Below, piece after piece: positions 8,193 to 16,504 of a DNA stretch of 64,000 nt. Made by a program: the position numbers and the translations under genes. The first letter of the stretch is position 1. Each line of letters opens with the position of its first letter. The notes beneath the pieces were generated by a model. That model did no database searches. It was not told where the DNA came from and saw only the letters and a program-made list of their open reading frames with translations. This stretch comes from an uncultured Paracoccaceae bacterium. GTDB taxonomy: Bacteria; Pseudomonadota; Alphaproteobacteria; Rhodobacterales; Rhodobacteraceae. The stretch covers positions 124,001 through 188,000 of the forward strand of contig CANMPL010000006.1 of assembly GCA_947499715.1 (NCBI GenBank), given 5' to 3'.

Positions 8193-9310
8193 CCAAAACT
8201 GACCTCTCTCTCGACCACTTCAAGCTGGAGGATACCCGCGTGACGCGGCGGTATTTCGGTAAGTTTGAAAAGATCACTAACCATCTGACCAAGGTGGCCG
8301 CCACGATGGAGGCTGAGGGGCGGCTGTCTCGTGCGGATATCGAGGCGATGACGCGGTATCTGGCGGGGCTGAATTACACGTTCCGGGCGCTGGCGCATAA
8401 ATACCATTTCAGCGGGCGCTGGGACCACGCAGGGCAGTTGACGTTTGACCGCGTCGACAGCGGTTTTCCGGTTTATCAAGAGCTGCTTGAGATGGCGAAT
8501 GATGCGCTTCAGGCAGAGCGGCATCTGGGGACGATGCCAGACGTGGACACGCTCAAAGACCAGATGGTCCGCGTGATCCTGAGCGAGCAAGAGATTCCGA
8601 CAAAGCTGCAATATGCGCTAAGCCAGCGGCTGTACTACGAGGAACTTGCCAAGGGGCAGCTGTTCTGGGCGCGCAATGATCCACAAGCGGTTTGGCTGGG
8701 CAATGACGGCGACCGGCGGCATTTTCAGATCCATTGGGCGGTCTATGACAGTCAGGTCAACCTGCCGACCATCTATCTGATGGACGTAGAAGACACCGGG
8801 CGCACGGGCCTGCCAAAGGACGAACGCCGCTGGCCCGAAGCACAGCAGCATTTGATGGCACAAAGCCTTGCACATCTGAAGCTGTTGACGATTGCCAAGG
8901 GATTTGACGAGGATTTCGACGATCTGCACCCTATCCGGCTGAGGCGGTTCCACATTGGGCCGATGTATTCCAACGCCTTCACGCGGCAATCGGGGCCATT
9001 GCGCGAGGTGCTGGAGGCGGCGAAATCGCCTGTGGGCGAGGATTGGGCGCTGGTCTGGACCGAGGAAGAGCTGTTGTCGGAACGCGTGGAACACGTCAAA
9101 TCCGGCTGGTTTGGATCCGTTGAACGGCAGATCTTTGCACTGGATCCCTTTGCCGGGCAGGGCGGTGAAACGGGGGCGACGCGTATGGAACGATCGCTCA
9201 TCATGCCAGAGCGGCCCTATCAGGCGCTGGCCGAACGCGACCCGCCGGGGTTTCGGGATGTGCGCAAGTTTGTCGTCGGTGATGGCGGACGGGTTTTGAG
9301 TTACAGGTGA
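8189..9310 (+). CDS. Hypothetical protein, 373 aa, ATPase cluster
   Basis: I do not recognise this family. The protein is soluble in appearance, without signal peptide or membrane spans. The N-terminal third is helical (LDHFKLEDTRVTRRYFGKFEKITNHL, shown only in part as FGKFEKITNHL), and the rest mixes strands with aromatic patches (HFQIHWAVYDSQVN, RRFHIGPMYSNAFT). No catalytic signature stands out. It is coupled by ATGA to the small membrane protein upstream and is followed after 64 bases by the ATPase gene. Its position suggests a partner or substrate adaptor of the ATPase, which is inference. Confidence 0.65.
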   Translation: MTKTDLSLDHFKLEDTRVTRRYFGKFEKITNHLTKVAATMEAEGRLSRADIEAMTRYLAGLNYTFRALAHKYHFSGRWDHAGQLTFDRVDSGFPVYQELLEMANDALQAERHLGTMPDVDTLKDQMVRVILSEQEIPTKLQYALSQRLYYEELAKGQLFWARNDPQAVWLGNDGDRRHFQIHWAVYDSQVNLPTIYLMDVEDTGRTGLPKDERRWPEAQQHLMAQSLAHLKLLTIAKGFDEDFDDLHPIRLRRFHIGPMYSNAFTRQSGPLREVLEAAKSPVGEDWALVWTEEELLSERVEHVKSGWFGSVERQIFALDPFAGQGGETGATRMERSLIMPERPYQALAERDPPGFRDVRKFVVGDGGRVLSYR

Positions 9311-9311
9311 C

Positions 9312-9366
9312 GATTATGCGACGCATAATCGTGGCCTCCGGCGGGGATATTTTGGGCCAGAAGAAG
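9312..9366 (+). repeat. Dispersed intergenic repeat, family 1, copy B
   Basis: A perfect nine-base inverted repeat GATTATGCG-A-CGCATAATC (9312-9330) is followed by the family tail at 9341-9366 (GGGGATATTTTGGGCC then AGAAGAAG). Unlike the other copies, it lies between same-strand genes, and the AAGAAGG end of its tail supplies the ribosome site of the ATPase gene that starts at 9375. Confidence 0.7.
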
Positions 9367-9374
9367 GTGGATCA

Positions 9375-11306
9375 ATGAGCCAGACAAGCGACCAGATGGA
9401 GCTGCGGGAAGAGGATGTACGCGCGCATTATGCAGCCGCACTCGACCTGTTGGATGGGTTCGATCACAGCCCGCGTGTCGCGAAGGCTACGGCTGGCGGC
9501 GTGCCCGGCAAATCTGATGGCGTGCCGACGCGGCGGGCGTTTCGGTCGACCACGCCAGGGCTGTCGACCCGGCGGGTGCAGCGCAAGGAAGGTGTGCAGC
9601 TAACTGCGCGGATTGAGGCCGTGGGCGACGAGGGGCTGGTCACGCCTTTGCAGGCGCATGTGCAGCAGGGGCTGCGGCGCGCGATTGCCTTGGCGCTGGC
9701 GGTGGCAGAGCAATACGCCGAACGCACCGAGCTCAAAGACCTCAAGCGGGCCAATCTGGAAGGGGCCTTGCCCGATGCGCGCAAGGGCGCATTTTCGGAA
9801 TTGCTGACCGCAGAGGCGCTGATTGCGCTTTATACCTTTGCCAACGCCACGGCGTTTCTGCTGGCGGATCATGCCTCTGAAGAGACGGTTGAGGTCGGCG
9901 ATGTCGAGGAACTGCTGACCGAAAACGCGCAACTCGCCCTGCATGGTGCCCTTTGGGAGCTGGATCAGGATATCGCGAACCTTGGCGCGGATGAGCCCAA
10001 GATGGTCGCGACCGTGTTGGGCTTTGCCGAGGCGCTGATGGACAAAGCGGCCGGTCGTGCCAGCACCGCGGCCCGGTTGGAGCCGTTTGAGGCCGCCGCC
10101 TGGCGGGTCGAGGCGGATGATTTTGTGATCGACGGGTTCACCCCGGCGCGCGCCAAGAAGGGTTCGACCCTCACCATGACCTTCAAAAAACCCAACGAGG
10201 TCGTGGGTAACCATATCGCCAAGTATCAGGCGATGAAGCTGGCCAAGATGGTGATGGCCTATGATTTTGACCGAAAGCTCAACCCGTTCGCGGAGCTGGG
10301 CGGGTTCATCTTTACCTTTATGGGCGATGGCAAACCGGGCACCGGTAAGACCACGCTGATCCAGATGATGGCCGGGTTGGTGAACGATTATTGTCAGGTC
10401 GCGGGCTATCCGTTTCGCTATCAGAACCTGAGCACCGACAATATCGACAGCTATCAGGGCAAATCGGGGCAGAACGCAAAGGCTTTTATTAACAACGTGT
10501 TGGACCCCGGCGTGATCGGCTTTGGCACGATTGACGATATCGACCAACTGGCGGGCAAGCGCGGCGACAGGCAATCCAGTGCGGGGCAGTTGGAAATCAC
10601 TGCCGTGCTGATGGAGAGCTTTGCGGGGGCCAATACGGTGGTGCGTGGCAACTGCACCTTTGGCATGTTCTCAAACTACCCTGAAAACGTCGATGATGCC
10701 CTGCGCCAGCGGGCCGGTGCGCGGTTCCTCGTGGACGGACCGCAGACGCGCGACGACTATATCGACATCCTTTACCTGTTGATGGGTAAGAACCACGACA
10801 TCCCCGTCGGTGCGCACGAAGTGTTCAGCGCGCAAGAGATCAAAAAGGCGGTCGCTGCCAGCTTTGAGAGCCATTCCAAACCGCATGAACCCGGCCTGAT
10901 GAAAGTGTTCGAACGGGTGCACGACCAGATCGGCGATCTGGATACAATTGCCAAGATGGGCACCTACCTCAAGGGCATCCAAGAGGCGGATGAACGCTTT
11001 ACCGGTCGCGCGATTAAGAACATCACCGATGCGGTGAAGGTGCGGGCGATGGACTTTGAACTGCCCGACGAATGGATGGAAAACCCGGACCTGTTCTTGC
11101 GCAAAGACTACGATGCCAAGAAAGCGATGATCGCCGACCTGCGCGTGCCGATCACGACCGAAATGGTCATTCAGGAAATCAACCGCTACGCCGATAGCGA
11201 ATTCCGCTATGCAGATAAGTCCGATGAGGTGGCGATTGATGCCATGGTCCGCGATTTTGGTCGTCAGGAAGAAGCCAAAAAGCGCTATCTGGAGGGCAAG
11301 GGTTGA
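9375..11306 (+). CDS. AAA-type ATPase of an uncharacterised cluster
   Basis: A 643-residue protein with an ATPase core in its middle. The Walker A motif is GDGKPGTGKTT at 317-327 (Lys325), and the Walker B-like stretch is FGTIDDID at 383-390. TFGMFSNYPENVDDALRQRAGAR, quoted here as FSNYPENVDDALRQR, looks like AAA sensor 1 plus the arginine-finger region. Walker B ends in DD rather than the usual DE. About 300 N-terminal residues are helical and unlike known AAA partners; no membrane span is seen. The start has AAGAAGG nine bases upstream. It is the only enzyme-like protein in the 6878-14008 cluster and probably drives it. Confidence 0.8.
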   Translation: MSQTSDQMELREEDVRAHYAAALDLLDGFDHSPRVAKATAGGVPGKSDGVPTRRAFRSTTPGLSTRRVQRKEGVQLTARIEAVGDEGLVTPLQAHVQQGLRRAIALALAVAEQYAERTELKDLKRANLEGALPDARKGAFSELLTAEALIALYTFANATAFLLADHASEETVEVGDVEELLTENAQLALHGALWELDQDIANLGADEPKMVATVLGFAEALMDKAAGRASTAARLEPFEAAAWRVEADDFVIDGFTPARAKKGSTLTMTFKKPNEVVGNHIAKYQAMKLAKMVMAYDFDRKLNPFAELGGFIFTFMGDGKPGTGKTTLIQMMAGLVNDYCQVAGYPFRYQNLSTDNIDSYQGKSGQNAKAFINNVLDPGVIGFGTIDDIDQLAGKRGDRQSSAGQLEITAVLMESFAGANTVVRGNCTFGMFSNYPENVDDALRQRAGARFLVDGPQTRDDYIDILYLLMGKNHDIPVGAHEVFSAQEIKKAVAASFESHSKPHEPGLMKVFERVHDQIGDLDTIAKMGTYLKGIQEADERFTGRAIKNITDAVKVRAMDFELPDEWMENPDLFLRKDYDAKKAMIADLRVPITTEMVIQEINRYADSEFRYADKSDEVAIDAMVRDFGRQEEAKKRYLEGKG

Positions 11307-11644
11307 GTGCACTTTCCGACAGCCTGCTGTTCCCGGCGATGATCCTGGGGTTTCTGGCCTGGCTGGTGCCAAAGCTTTTGGCGATGGTGCTGGACGAAGG
11401 GGTGAAGCCGTTGCTGTTCAACGCGTTTTTGTCGACGATCTTCCTTTACGTGCTGTCGTCTGGCTTTTTCTTTTGCCTCTATGTCTGGCGCGGTGTCCCG
11501 CTGGGAGAGCTTTCCGGCTACAGCGTCGCGGACAACATCGTCTTTTTCGGTCGCTTGGGGCTGAGTGCGGCGCTGATCTGGGCGCCAATCATGGTGCTTT
11601 CGGTTGCCGGATTGCCGCGCCATTGGACGCGCGAGACGTGGTGA
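11303..11644 (+). CDS. Membrane protein, 113 aa, ATPase cluster
   Basis: The protein has three likely membrane spans (about 7-28, 38-60 and 80-104) and short loops with few charges. I do not recognise a family. The start is a TTG at 11303 that overlaps the ATPase stop (TTGA), with GGAGGG about seven bases upstream; no in-frame ATG occurs until deeper in the first span. Tight coupling to the ATPase suggests it is its membrane partner. Confidence 0.6.
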   Translation: MSALSDSLLFPAMILGFLAWLVPKLLAMVLDEGVKPLLFNAFLSTIFLYVLSSGFFFCLYVWRGVPLGELSGYSVADNIVFFGRLGLSAALIWAPIMVLSVAGLPRHWTRETW

Positions 11645-11662
11645 GGTTTATCCAAAAGCCAG

Positions 11663-11686
11663 GTGGGCAGAATGCCAACCCTATGG
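11663..11686 (+). repeat. Dispersed repeat, family 2, copy 1
   Basis: The segment starts GTGGGCAGA, continues ATGCC and ends AACCCTATGG. It agrees at 21 of 24 positions with 17591-17614. The base changes weaken the stem seen in the second copy. It directly precedes the GGAGG ribosome site of the gene at 11694. Confidence 0.5.
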
Positions 11687-11693
11687 AGGTGGT

Positions 11694-13049
11694 ATGCACC
11701 GTCTGATCGAAAAAGGCCTGATGTTCGGCAATCTGATCCGGGTGGATAGCCCGGTGTTGGTGGACCGCTACAACCGCGCGCTGCGCAGCCTGACGGGCAA
11801 GACCACGGCGCTAGACGCGTTTCACATCGACATTTCTGGCTATAGCCCTGAGGTCGGGGATGAGCTGGGCGATGATCTGTATCTGAACCATGCGGGTGTG
11901 AACCGGCAGTTTATTTTGCTGACCACCGATCAAAAGACGGCACCGCTGCTGAACGCCAAATTCTCAACCTCGCGGGGGATCTTGCGGCAGTTCATCACGG
12001 ATAATGAACCCCAACTCTTTGCGTTGACCGCGCGGGATGCGGTCGCGGGCGAGCTGGTGAATTCCGTTTACAACGTCGATGATCCGGCGCGGCTTTTTGA
12101 CATCCGCCGGGTGCGGATTGAGGCGGATACGACCAGCGGGACAGTTGCAACAGCCAAGCGGTTGGGCGTGATGATTGACCAGTTCAAGCAGGAAAAGGAC
12201 GCTTGGTTTGATGACGTGCTGATCGGCAAGATGATCGGCCTGTCCAAGGAAACCGGCGACGTCACGCGCAATCCGGTGAAGTTGCGCGAGATGTCGTTTG
12301 ATCAGGATAATTTCTGGACCGCGCATTTTGGCGGGCTTTACATCTTTCGCGGGGTGGAACATCCCGCAGCGATAGCACGCGGAAACCGCCAGGATCTGGG
12401 TGATCTGCCGATCAAATATCTGATGGATTTTGACGATAGGGCAGCGATTGCGAAGTTCCTTGACCTCAATGATCTGGTCGAACCGATCACCGATGGGCGC
12501 GGCATCGATGTGGCAGCGATCCTGCATCAAAAGATGGATTTTGTGGTGGCTGAAGTGGCCGCGACCATGGGCGAAGATCTGACCGGGGCGACGCGGCGCA
12601 CCCTGCGCAATCTGGGGCGGCGTTATGCGAAGCTTTTGCCACTTGAATGGCAGGGCCTGGCCGCACTGGCGCGCTGGGCAGAGGAAGATGGACCCTGGCC
12701 GCGGATCACATCAGAGCATCCTGCCTATTTCTATTCGCTGCGTGCGCGCGACCACGCGGATGCGGATCTGGTGAACATGCTGCTGTCAGAACTGGCACCG
12801 CTGGATATCCGGCAGCTTTTCATCTGCCACAAAGAGGCGTTTTATCGCGCCTATGCCGGCTGGCCGGACGAGAAGAAAGGCTATGTGGCGGATTTTCTGG
12901 CGAACGAGTATCAGGTGGACAAAGCGGGCACGCGGGCCGCACTTTTTGGTCACGAGGCCCCGATGGAAGAGCCGCAGGTGGCAAAACCGCCACCGATACC
13001 CGATATGATAGACAGGGTCGGCCCATGGGGCGCGATCAAGCGGAGGTAG
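11694..13049 (+). CDS. Hypothetical protein, 451 aa (probably DUF6638-like), ATPase cluster
   Basis: From memory the opening (MHRLIEKGLMFGNLIRVDSP) and the segment FHIDISGYSPEVGDELGDD fit a Rhodobacterales family I know as DUF6638; this should be treated as a recollection. The protein is soluble, of mixed alpha/beta character, with a proline-rich tail (VAKPPPIPDMIDRVGP). No catalytic motif is clear. The start at 11694 has GGAGGTGGT just upstream; a longer reading from 11604 would overlap the membrane protein gene. It lies between membrane-protein genes and may be a peripheral component of the same complex. Confidence 0.7.
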   Translation: MHRLIEKGLMFGNLIRVDSPVLVDRYNRALRSLTGKTTALDAFHIDISGYSPEVGDELGDDLYLNHAGVNRQFILLTTDQKTAPLLNAKFSTSRGILRQFITDNEPQLFALTARDAVAGELVNSVYNVDDPARLFDIRRVRIEADTTSGTVATAKRLGVMIDQFKQEKDAWFDDVLIGKMIGLSKETGDVTRNPVKLREMSFDQDNFWTAHFGGLYIFRGVEHPAAIARGNRQDLGDLPIKYLMDFDDRAAIAKFLDLNDLVEPITDGRGIDVAAILHQKMDFVVAEVAATMGEDLTGATRRTLRNLGRRYAKLLPLEWQGLAALARWAEEDGPWPRITSEHPAYFYSLRARDHADADLVNMLLSELAPLDIRQLFICHKEAFYRAYAGWPDEKKGYVADFLANEYQVDKAGTRAALFGHEAPMEEPQVAKPPPIPDMIDRVGPWGAIKRR

Positions 13050-13052
13050 ATT

Positions 13053-13319
13053 ATGGGTTTGGTGCGTCTAGTTGTATTCGGATTTATCGCGCTCAGCGTG
13101 ATCTATCTGTCTGTTTCGGTCTATTCCCGCTCTGTCCGGCGTGAAAAACTGGAAAAGCAATATGACGAAGCCCCGGTTGATGGCATGACCCGCAAGCAAT
13201 ACGTGGAAAAAGGGATCGCAGCGTACAACAGCGGGCTACGGCCCAAACTGCTGTTGTTGATTTATGTGGTGCCAACAGTGATCGTTGCGGCGACCGTCTA
13301 TATCACAAATGCGAATTGA
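13053..13319 (+). CDS. Small membrane protein, 88 aa
   Basis: Two hydrophobic stretches (about 5-22 and 63-83) flank a charged middle (RREKLEKQYDEAPVDGMTRKQYVEKG), quoted in part as EKLEKQYDEAPVDG, so both ends are in the membrane and the loop is probably cytosolic. No family recognised. It starts three bases after the previous stop and ends in the TTGA that leads to the next gene. Translation is supported by this packing. Confidence 0.65.
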   Translation: MGLVRLVVFGFIALSVIYLSVSVYSRSVRREKLEKQYDEAPVDGMTRKQYVEKGIAAYNSGLRPKLLLLIYVVPTVIVAATVYITNAN

Positions 13320-13327
13320 GGTCTGAT

Positions 13328-14008
13328 ATGCGTGCTTTGGGAATAACGTTACGAGTTCTGCCGATCTTGGTTCTGGGTCTGTTGCTGCACTATGTGCTGC
13401 CGCAGCACGACGTGGTCAAAGTCACCTCAACCGAGGTGATCCGCACCGATTTTTCCAGCTTTAACCGCATCTTTTACGCGCAGGCCGATAGTGGCGCGAC
13501 GGAACTGACGACCCGCGATTTGCGGCTGATCAACACCGAGAAGAAAAAGACGTTTCTGTTGGGATTTGTGCCGCGTGATGCGACCGGTGTGATGGTCTAT
13601 CGCAATGAGGATACCGGCTGGATCTGGCCGCCCTATTTCAAGTTCGATAGTTCTGACCTGCAGGCCGAGGCCGCAAGTGCCGCGCGCACTGATGGTTGGG
13701 CTGTGATTACGCACTATGGCTGGCGCGTGCGCTGGGCCTCGATTTATCCCAACGCGATTGCTGTGCGTCCGGTTGATGGGCCAGATGTGCGGGTGATCCC
13801 GTGGTTCAATATCTTCTTCTTTGGGTTTCTGATCGTGGCCATCGTGATGTTGCGCAAGATGTGGTTTCAGTTTCGTGAACGGGCGCTGGACCCGGCGCTG
13901 GATACGGCCGGTGACCGGATGGACGAAGTGTCCGCCGGTGTGGCCGAGAAACGGTCGGGTGTGCGCAAGTGGCTGAATACCTGGCGCAAGAAAGAAAACC
14001 GCAAGTAA
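13328..14008 (+). CDS. DUF1523-like membrane-anchored protein
   Basis: The 226-residue product has an N-terminal span (about 4-24, LRVLPILVLGLLLHYVLPQ) and a second one at about 158-178 (WFNIFFFGFLIVAIVML), with the region between them probably outside. Its core, VMVYRNEDTGWIWPPYFKFDSSDLQAEA, shown here as YRNEDTGWIWPPYFKFD, is what I recall as DUF1523, a family of alphaproteobacteria without known function. The C-terminal tail is basic and cytosolic. ATG 13328 with GAGG seven bases upstream is preferred over a TTG at 13316. It is the last gene of the cluster. Confidence 0.75.
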   Translation: MRALGITLRVLPILVLGLLLHYVLPQHDVVKVTSTEVIRTDFSSFNRIFYAQADSGATELTTRDLRLINTEKKKTFLLGFVPRDATGVMVYRNEDTGWIWPPYFKFDSSDLQAEAASAARTDGWAVITHYGWRVRWASIYPNAIAVRPVDGPDVRVIPWFNIFFFGFLIVAIVMLRKMWFQFRERALDPALDTAGDRMDEVSAGVAEKRSGVRKWLNTWRKKENRK

Positions 14009-14017
14009 CCTGATTGA

Positions 14018-14119
14018 GCGGCTGCGCCGCGCGTGATGTTTTGCGCCGCCCTCTGGGCGACGCGTTTCCCGGGGGCTGTCTGCCCCCGGACCCCCGAGGA
14101 TATTTTGGGCCAAAAGAAG
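14018..14119 (+). repeat. Dispersed intergenic repeat, family 1, copy C
   Basis: The GCGGCTGCGCCGC hairpin (14018-14030) is identical to that in copy A. A CGGGGGC/GCCCCCG hairpin follows (14070-14088), then the tail at 14092-14119 (CCCCGAGGATATTTT, then GGGCCAAAAGAAG). It lies between convergent genes, six bases from the stop of the dehydrogenase gene that ends at 14126. Confidence 0.75.
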
Positions 14120-14125
14120 GGCGGG

Positions 14126-16429
14126 TCAGGCGCCGTAGGGGATCCAGATGTTTTTGACCTCTGTCGCGGCCATCAGCATGTCTTTGGCAGTCGGCTGCGC
14201 AGGGTTGATCCAGGTGCGTTTGAGGTTGCCAGCGGCCCCCTTTTCGATGGTGGCGGCAAGGTCGGTGCCCGAGAATGACCAGACGGCGTCAATGTCCATG
14301 TGGTTGGCCGCCTGCGGCGCGAGTTCGCTGTGATCACCGGTCAGGATGTTGACCACGCCCGCCGGAACGTCCGAGGTCTCTAGGATCTGGTAGAGGTCTG
14401 TCGCGGCGAGTGGGAAGGGTTGGCTGGGCATCAAGGTAATCCGGTTACCCATGGCCATGGCGGCGGCCATCGGGCTGATCGCGCCCAAAAGCGGCCAGTC
14501 ATCGGCGCAGAAGGCCGCGATCTTGCCGACCGGTTCTTTCATTGCCAGTGCCACGCCACGCATGGGCACGCCGTGGGCTTGGCCATCGTATTTGTCGGCC
14601 CAGGCCGCGAAGGTGAAGAGGGTCTTGATGCAGTGCTGGACCTCGTCCTTGCCTGCTTTGCCAGTGAGGTCCTTGAGCCGTTTGGCCAGTTCATCGCCAC
14701 GGGCAGAGAGGTTTTCGGCGATATAATAGAGGATCTGTGCGCGCAGGTGGCCGGTGGTTTTTGCCCAGCCCTTTGCGGCATTCATGGCCTCTACTGCGTT
14801 GCGCAGGTCCTTGCGGTTGGACAAAGAGGCCTCGCCCAGGAGCGCGCCTTTGGGGCCAAAGACCGGGCGTGAATAGCCGCCATCGGGGCGGGCTTGCTTG
14901 CCGCCGATATAGAGCTTTGCCGTGCGGTCCAGCGGGTCAGATGGCCCGCCTGATCCGGTGAAGGCCGCAATTGATTTTGGCTTTTCGGCCTTTTGGCGCG
15001 GTTTTGTGTAGCCTGCGAGGCCTTCCCAGCCGCCTTCGCGGCCAAAGCCGCTTTCGCGCACGCCTCCAAATCCGGCAGCCGCGTCCATCATGTTGGTGCC
15101 ATTGACCCAGACAATGCCAGCGGCCAGTTGCGGCGCGATATCAAGCGCCAGATTGATGTTTTCTGACCAGACTGACGCGGCCAGCCCATAGCGGGTGTTA
15201 TTGGCGATCTCGACAGCCTCTGCCGGGGTGCGGAAGGTGGTGGAGGCAAGGACAGGGCCAAAGATTTCTTCTTGCATCAGGTGTGATGCGGGGGACAGGC
15301 CGGTGATAAGGGTGGGCGGGTAAAAGCAGCCATCGGGCGCTGTGGTCTGGTAGGTCTCGCCTTCGGTATTGCCGCTGACCATAGCGGCGATCATGTCGCG
15401 CTGGCTGGGGTCGACGATGGCGCCGATGTCGATGGCTTTGTCCAGCGGGTCGCCGATGCGCAAGCCATCCATGCGGGATTTGAGCTTGGTGTAAAACCGC
15501 TCTGCGATGCCCTCTTGCACCAGCAGACGCGAGCCTGCGCAGCAGACCTGTCCTTGATTGAACCAGATCGCGTCAACCAGGCCTTCGACAGCGCTGTCCA
15601 CATCGGCGTCTTCAAAGACGATGTAAGGGGATTTGCCGCCCAACTCGAGGCTCAGCGCCTTGCCTGTCCCGGCGGTCTGTTCGCGGATGATCCGCCCGAC
15701 AGAGGTGGAGCCAGTGAAGGCGATCTTGTCCACATCTGCGGCGACAAGTGCAGCCCCGGTGTCGCCGTCGCCGGTGACGATGTTGATGACGCCGGGGGGA
15801 ACGCCTGCGGCCTCTGCGATTTCGCAGAAGATCATCGCGGTCAGCGGGGTAAACTCGGCAGGTTTCAGCACCACCGTGTTGCCCATCGCCAAGGCGGGCG
15901 CGATTTTCCATGCCAGCATCAGCAACGGGAAGTTCCACGGGATAATCTGGCCGCAAACGCCAAGCGGCTGGCGGTCGGGCAGTTCTGCCTCCATCAGCTG
16001 CGCCATGCCTGCGTGATAGTAGAAATGCCGGATCGCCAAGGGCACGTCGATGTCACGGCTTTCGCGGATCGGTTTGCCGTTATCCAGGCTTTCCATCACC
16101 GCCAGAAGGCGGCTGTTCTTCTGCATGCCGCGTGCGATGGCATAAAGGACGCGGGCGCGGGTGTGGGCGTCTTTGGCCCAGCTCGGCTGCGCTTTGCGGG
16201 CGGCCTTGACGGCTGTGGCGACCTCTTCCGCGGTGCCTTTGGTCACGCCAGCCAGCTTCTTGCCCGTCGCGGGGTTGTTGGTGGCAAAGTCATCGCGGAT
16301 CGGTCCCCATTTGCCGCCGATGTAGTGACCAGCACAGCCACCACGATCGGCGAGCCATTGCAGCGCTTCCGATGCACTTTCTGGGGCAGGGCCATAATCC
16401 ATGGTGTCGAAGATTTCTTTGATGGTCAT
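14126..16429 (-). CDS. Long aldehyde dehydrogenase with second, partial ALDH domain
   Basis: A 767-residue protein. Residues about 40-490 form a full aldehyde dehydrogenase: IIPWNFPLLMLAWKIAPALAMGN, the cofactor loop FTGSTSVG, the general base in LELGGKSP and catalytic Cys296 in GQVCCAGS. From about 510 to 767 a second ALDH cofactor half follows (EPVGKIAAFCADDWPLLGAISPMAAAMAMGN), which stops before any catalytic half, so it is structural or regulatory. It lies 75 bases downstream of deoC in the same direction; oxidation of the acetaldehyde made by DeoC is the natural role. Start ATG 16429 is the only good one. Confidence 0.85.
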   Translation of the reverse strand: MTIKEIFDTMDYGPAPESASEALQWLADRGGCAGHYIGGKWGPIRDDFATNNPATGKKLAGVTKGTAEEVATAVKAARKAQPSWAKDAHTRARVLYAIARGMQKNSRLLAVMESLDNGKPIRESRDIDVPLAIRHFYYHAGMAQLMEAELPDRQPLGVCGQIIPWNFPLLMLAWKIAPALAMGNTVVLKPAEFTPLTAMIFCEIAEAAGVPPGVINIVTGDGDTGAALVAADVDKIAFTGSTSVGRIIREQTAGTGKALSLELGGKSPYIVFEDADVDSAVEGLVDAIWFNQGQVCCAGSRLLVQEGIAERFYTKLKSRMDGLRIGDPLDKAIDIGAIVDPSQRDMIAAMVSGNTEGETYQTTAPDGCFYPPTLITGLSPASHLMQEEIFGPVLASTTFRTPAEAVEIANNTRYGLAASVWSENINLALDIAPQLAAGIVWVNGTNMMDAAAGFGGVRESGFGREGGWEGLAGYTKPRQKAEKPKSIAAFTGSGGPSDPLDRTAKLYIGGKQARPDGGYSRPVFGPKGALLGEASLSNRKDLRNAVEAMNAAKGWAKTTGHLRAQILYYIAENLSARGDELAKRLKDLTGKAGKDEVQHCIKTLFTFAAWADKYDGQAHGVPMRGVALAMKEPVGKIAAFCADDWPLLGAISPMAAAMAMGNRITLMPSQPFPLAATDLYQILETSDVPAGVVNILTGDHSELAPQAANHMDIDAVWSFSGTDLAATIEKGAAGNLKRTWINPAQPTAKDMLMAATEVKNIWIPYGA

Positions 16430-16504
16430 TTTGTCATGGTCCTTTCCGGGGCTCCGCCCGTTCGGCGCTGAAAACGCTCCACCGGAGCCTTTTCCGGGCG
16501 CGCC

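Noticed and set aside
9600-10574. Long leftward open frame of 324 codons
   Set aside because: It lies wholly antisense to the AAA-type ATPase gene and has a low-complexity, Gly/Arg/His-rich composition typical of antisense frames in GC-rich DNA.
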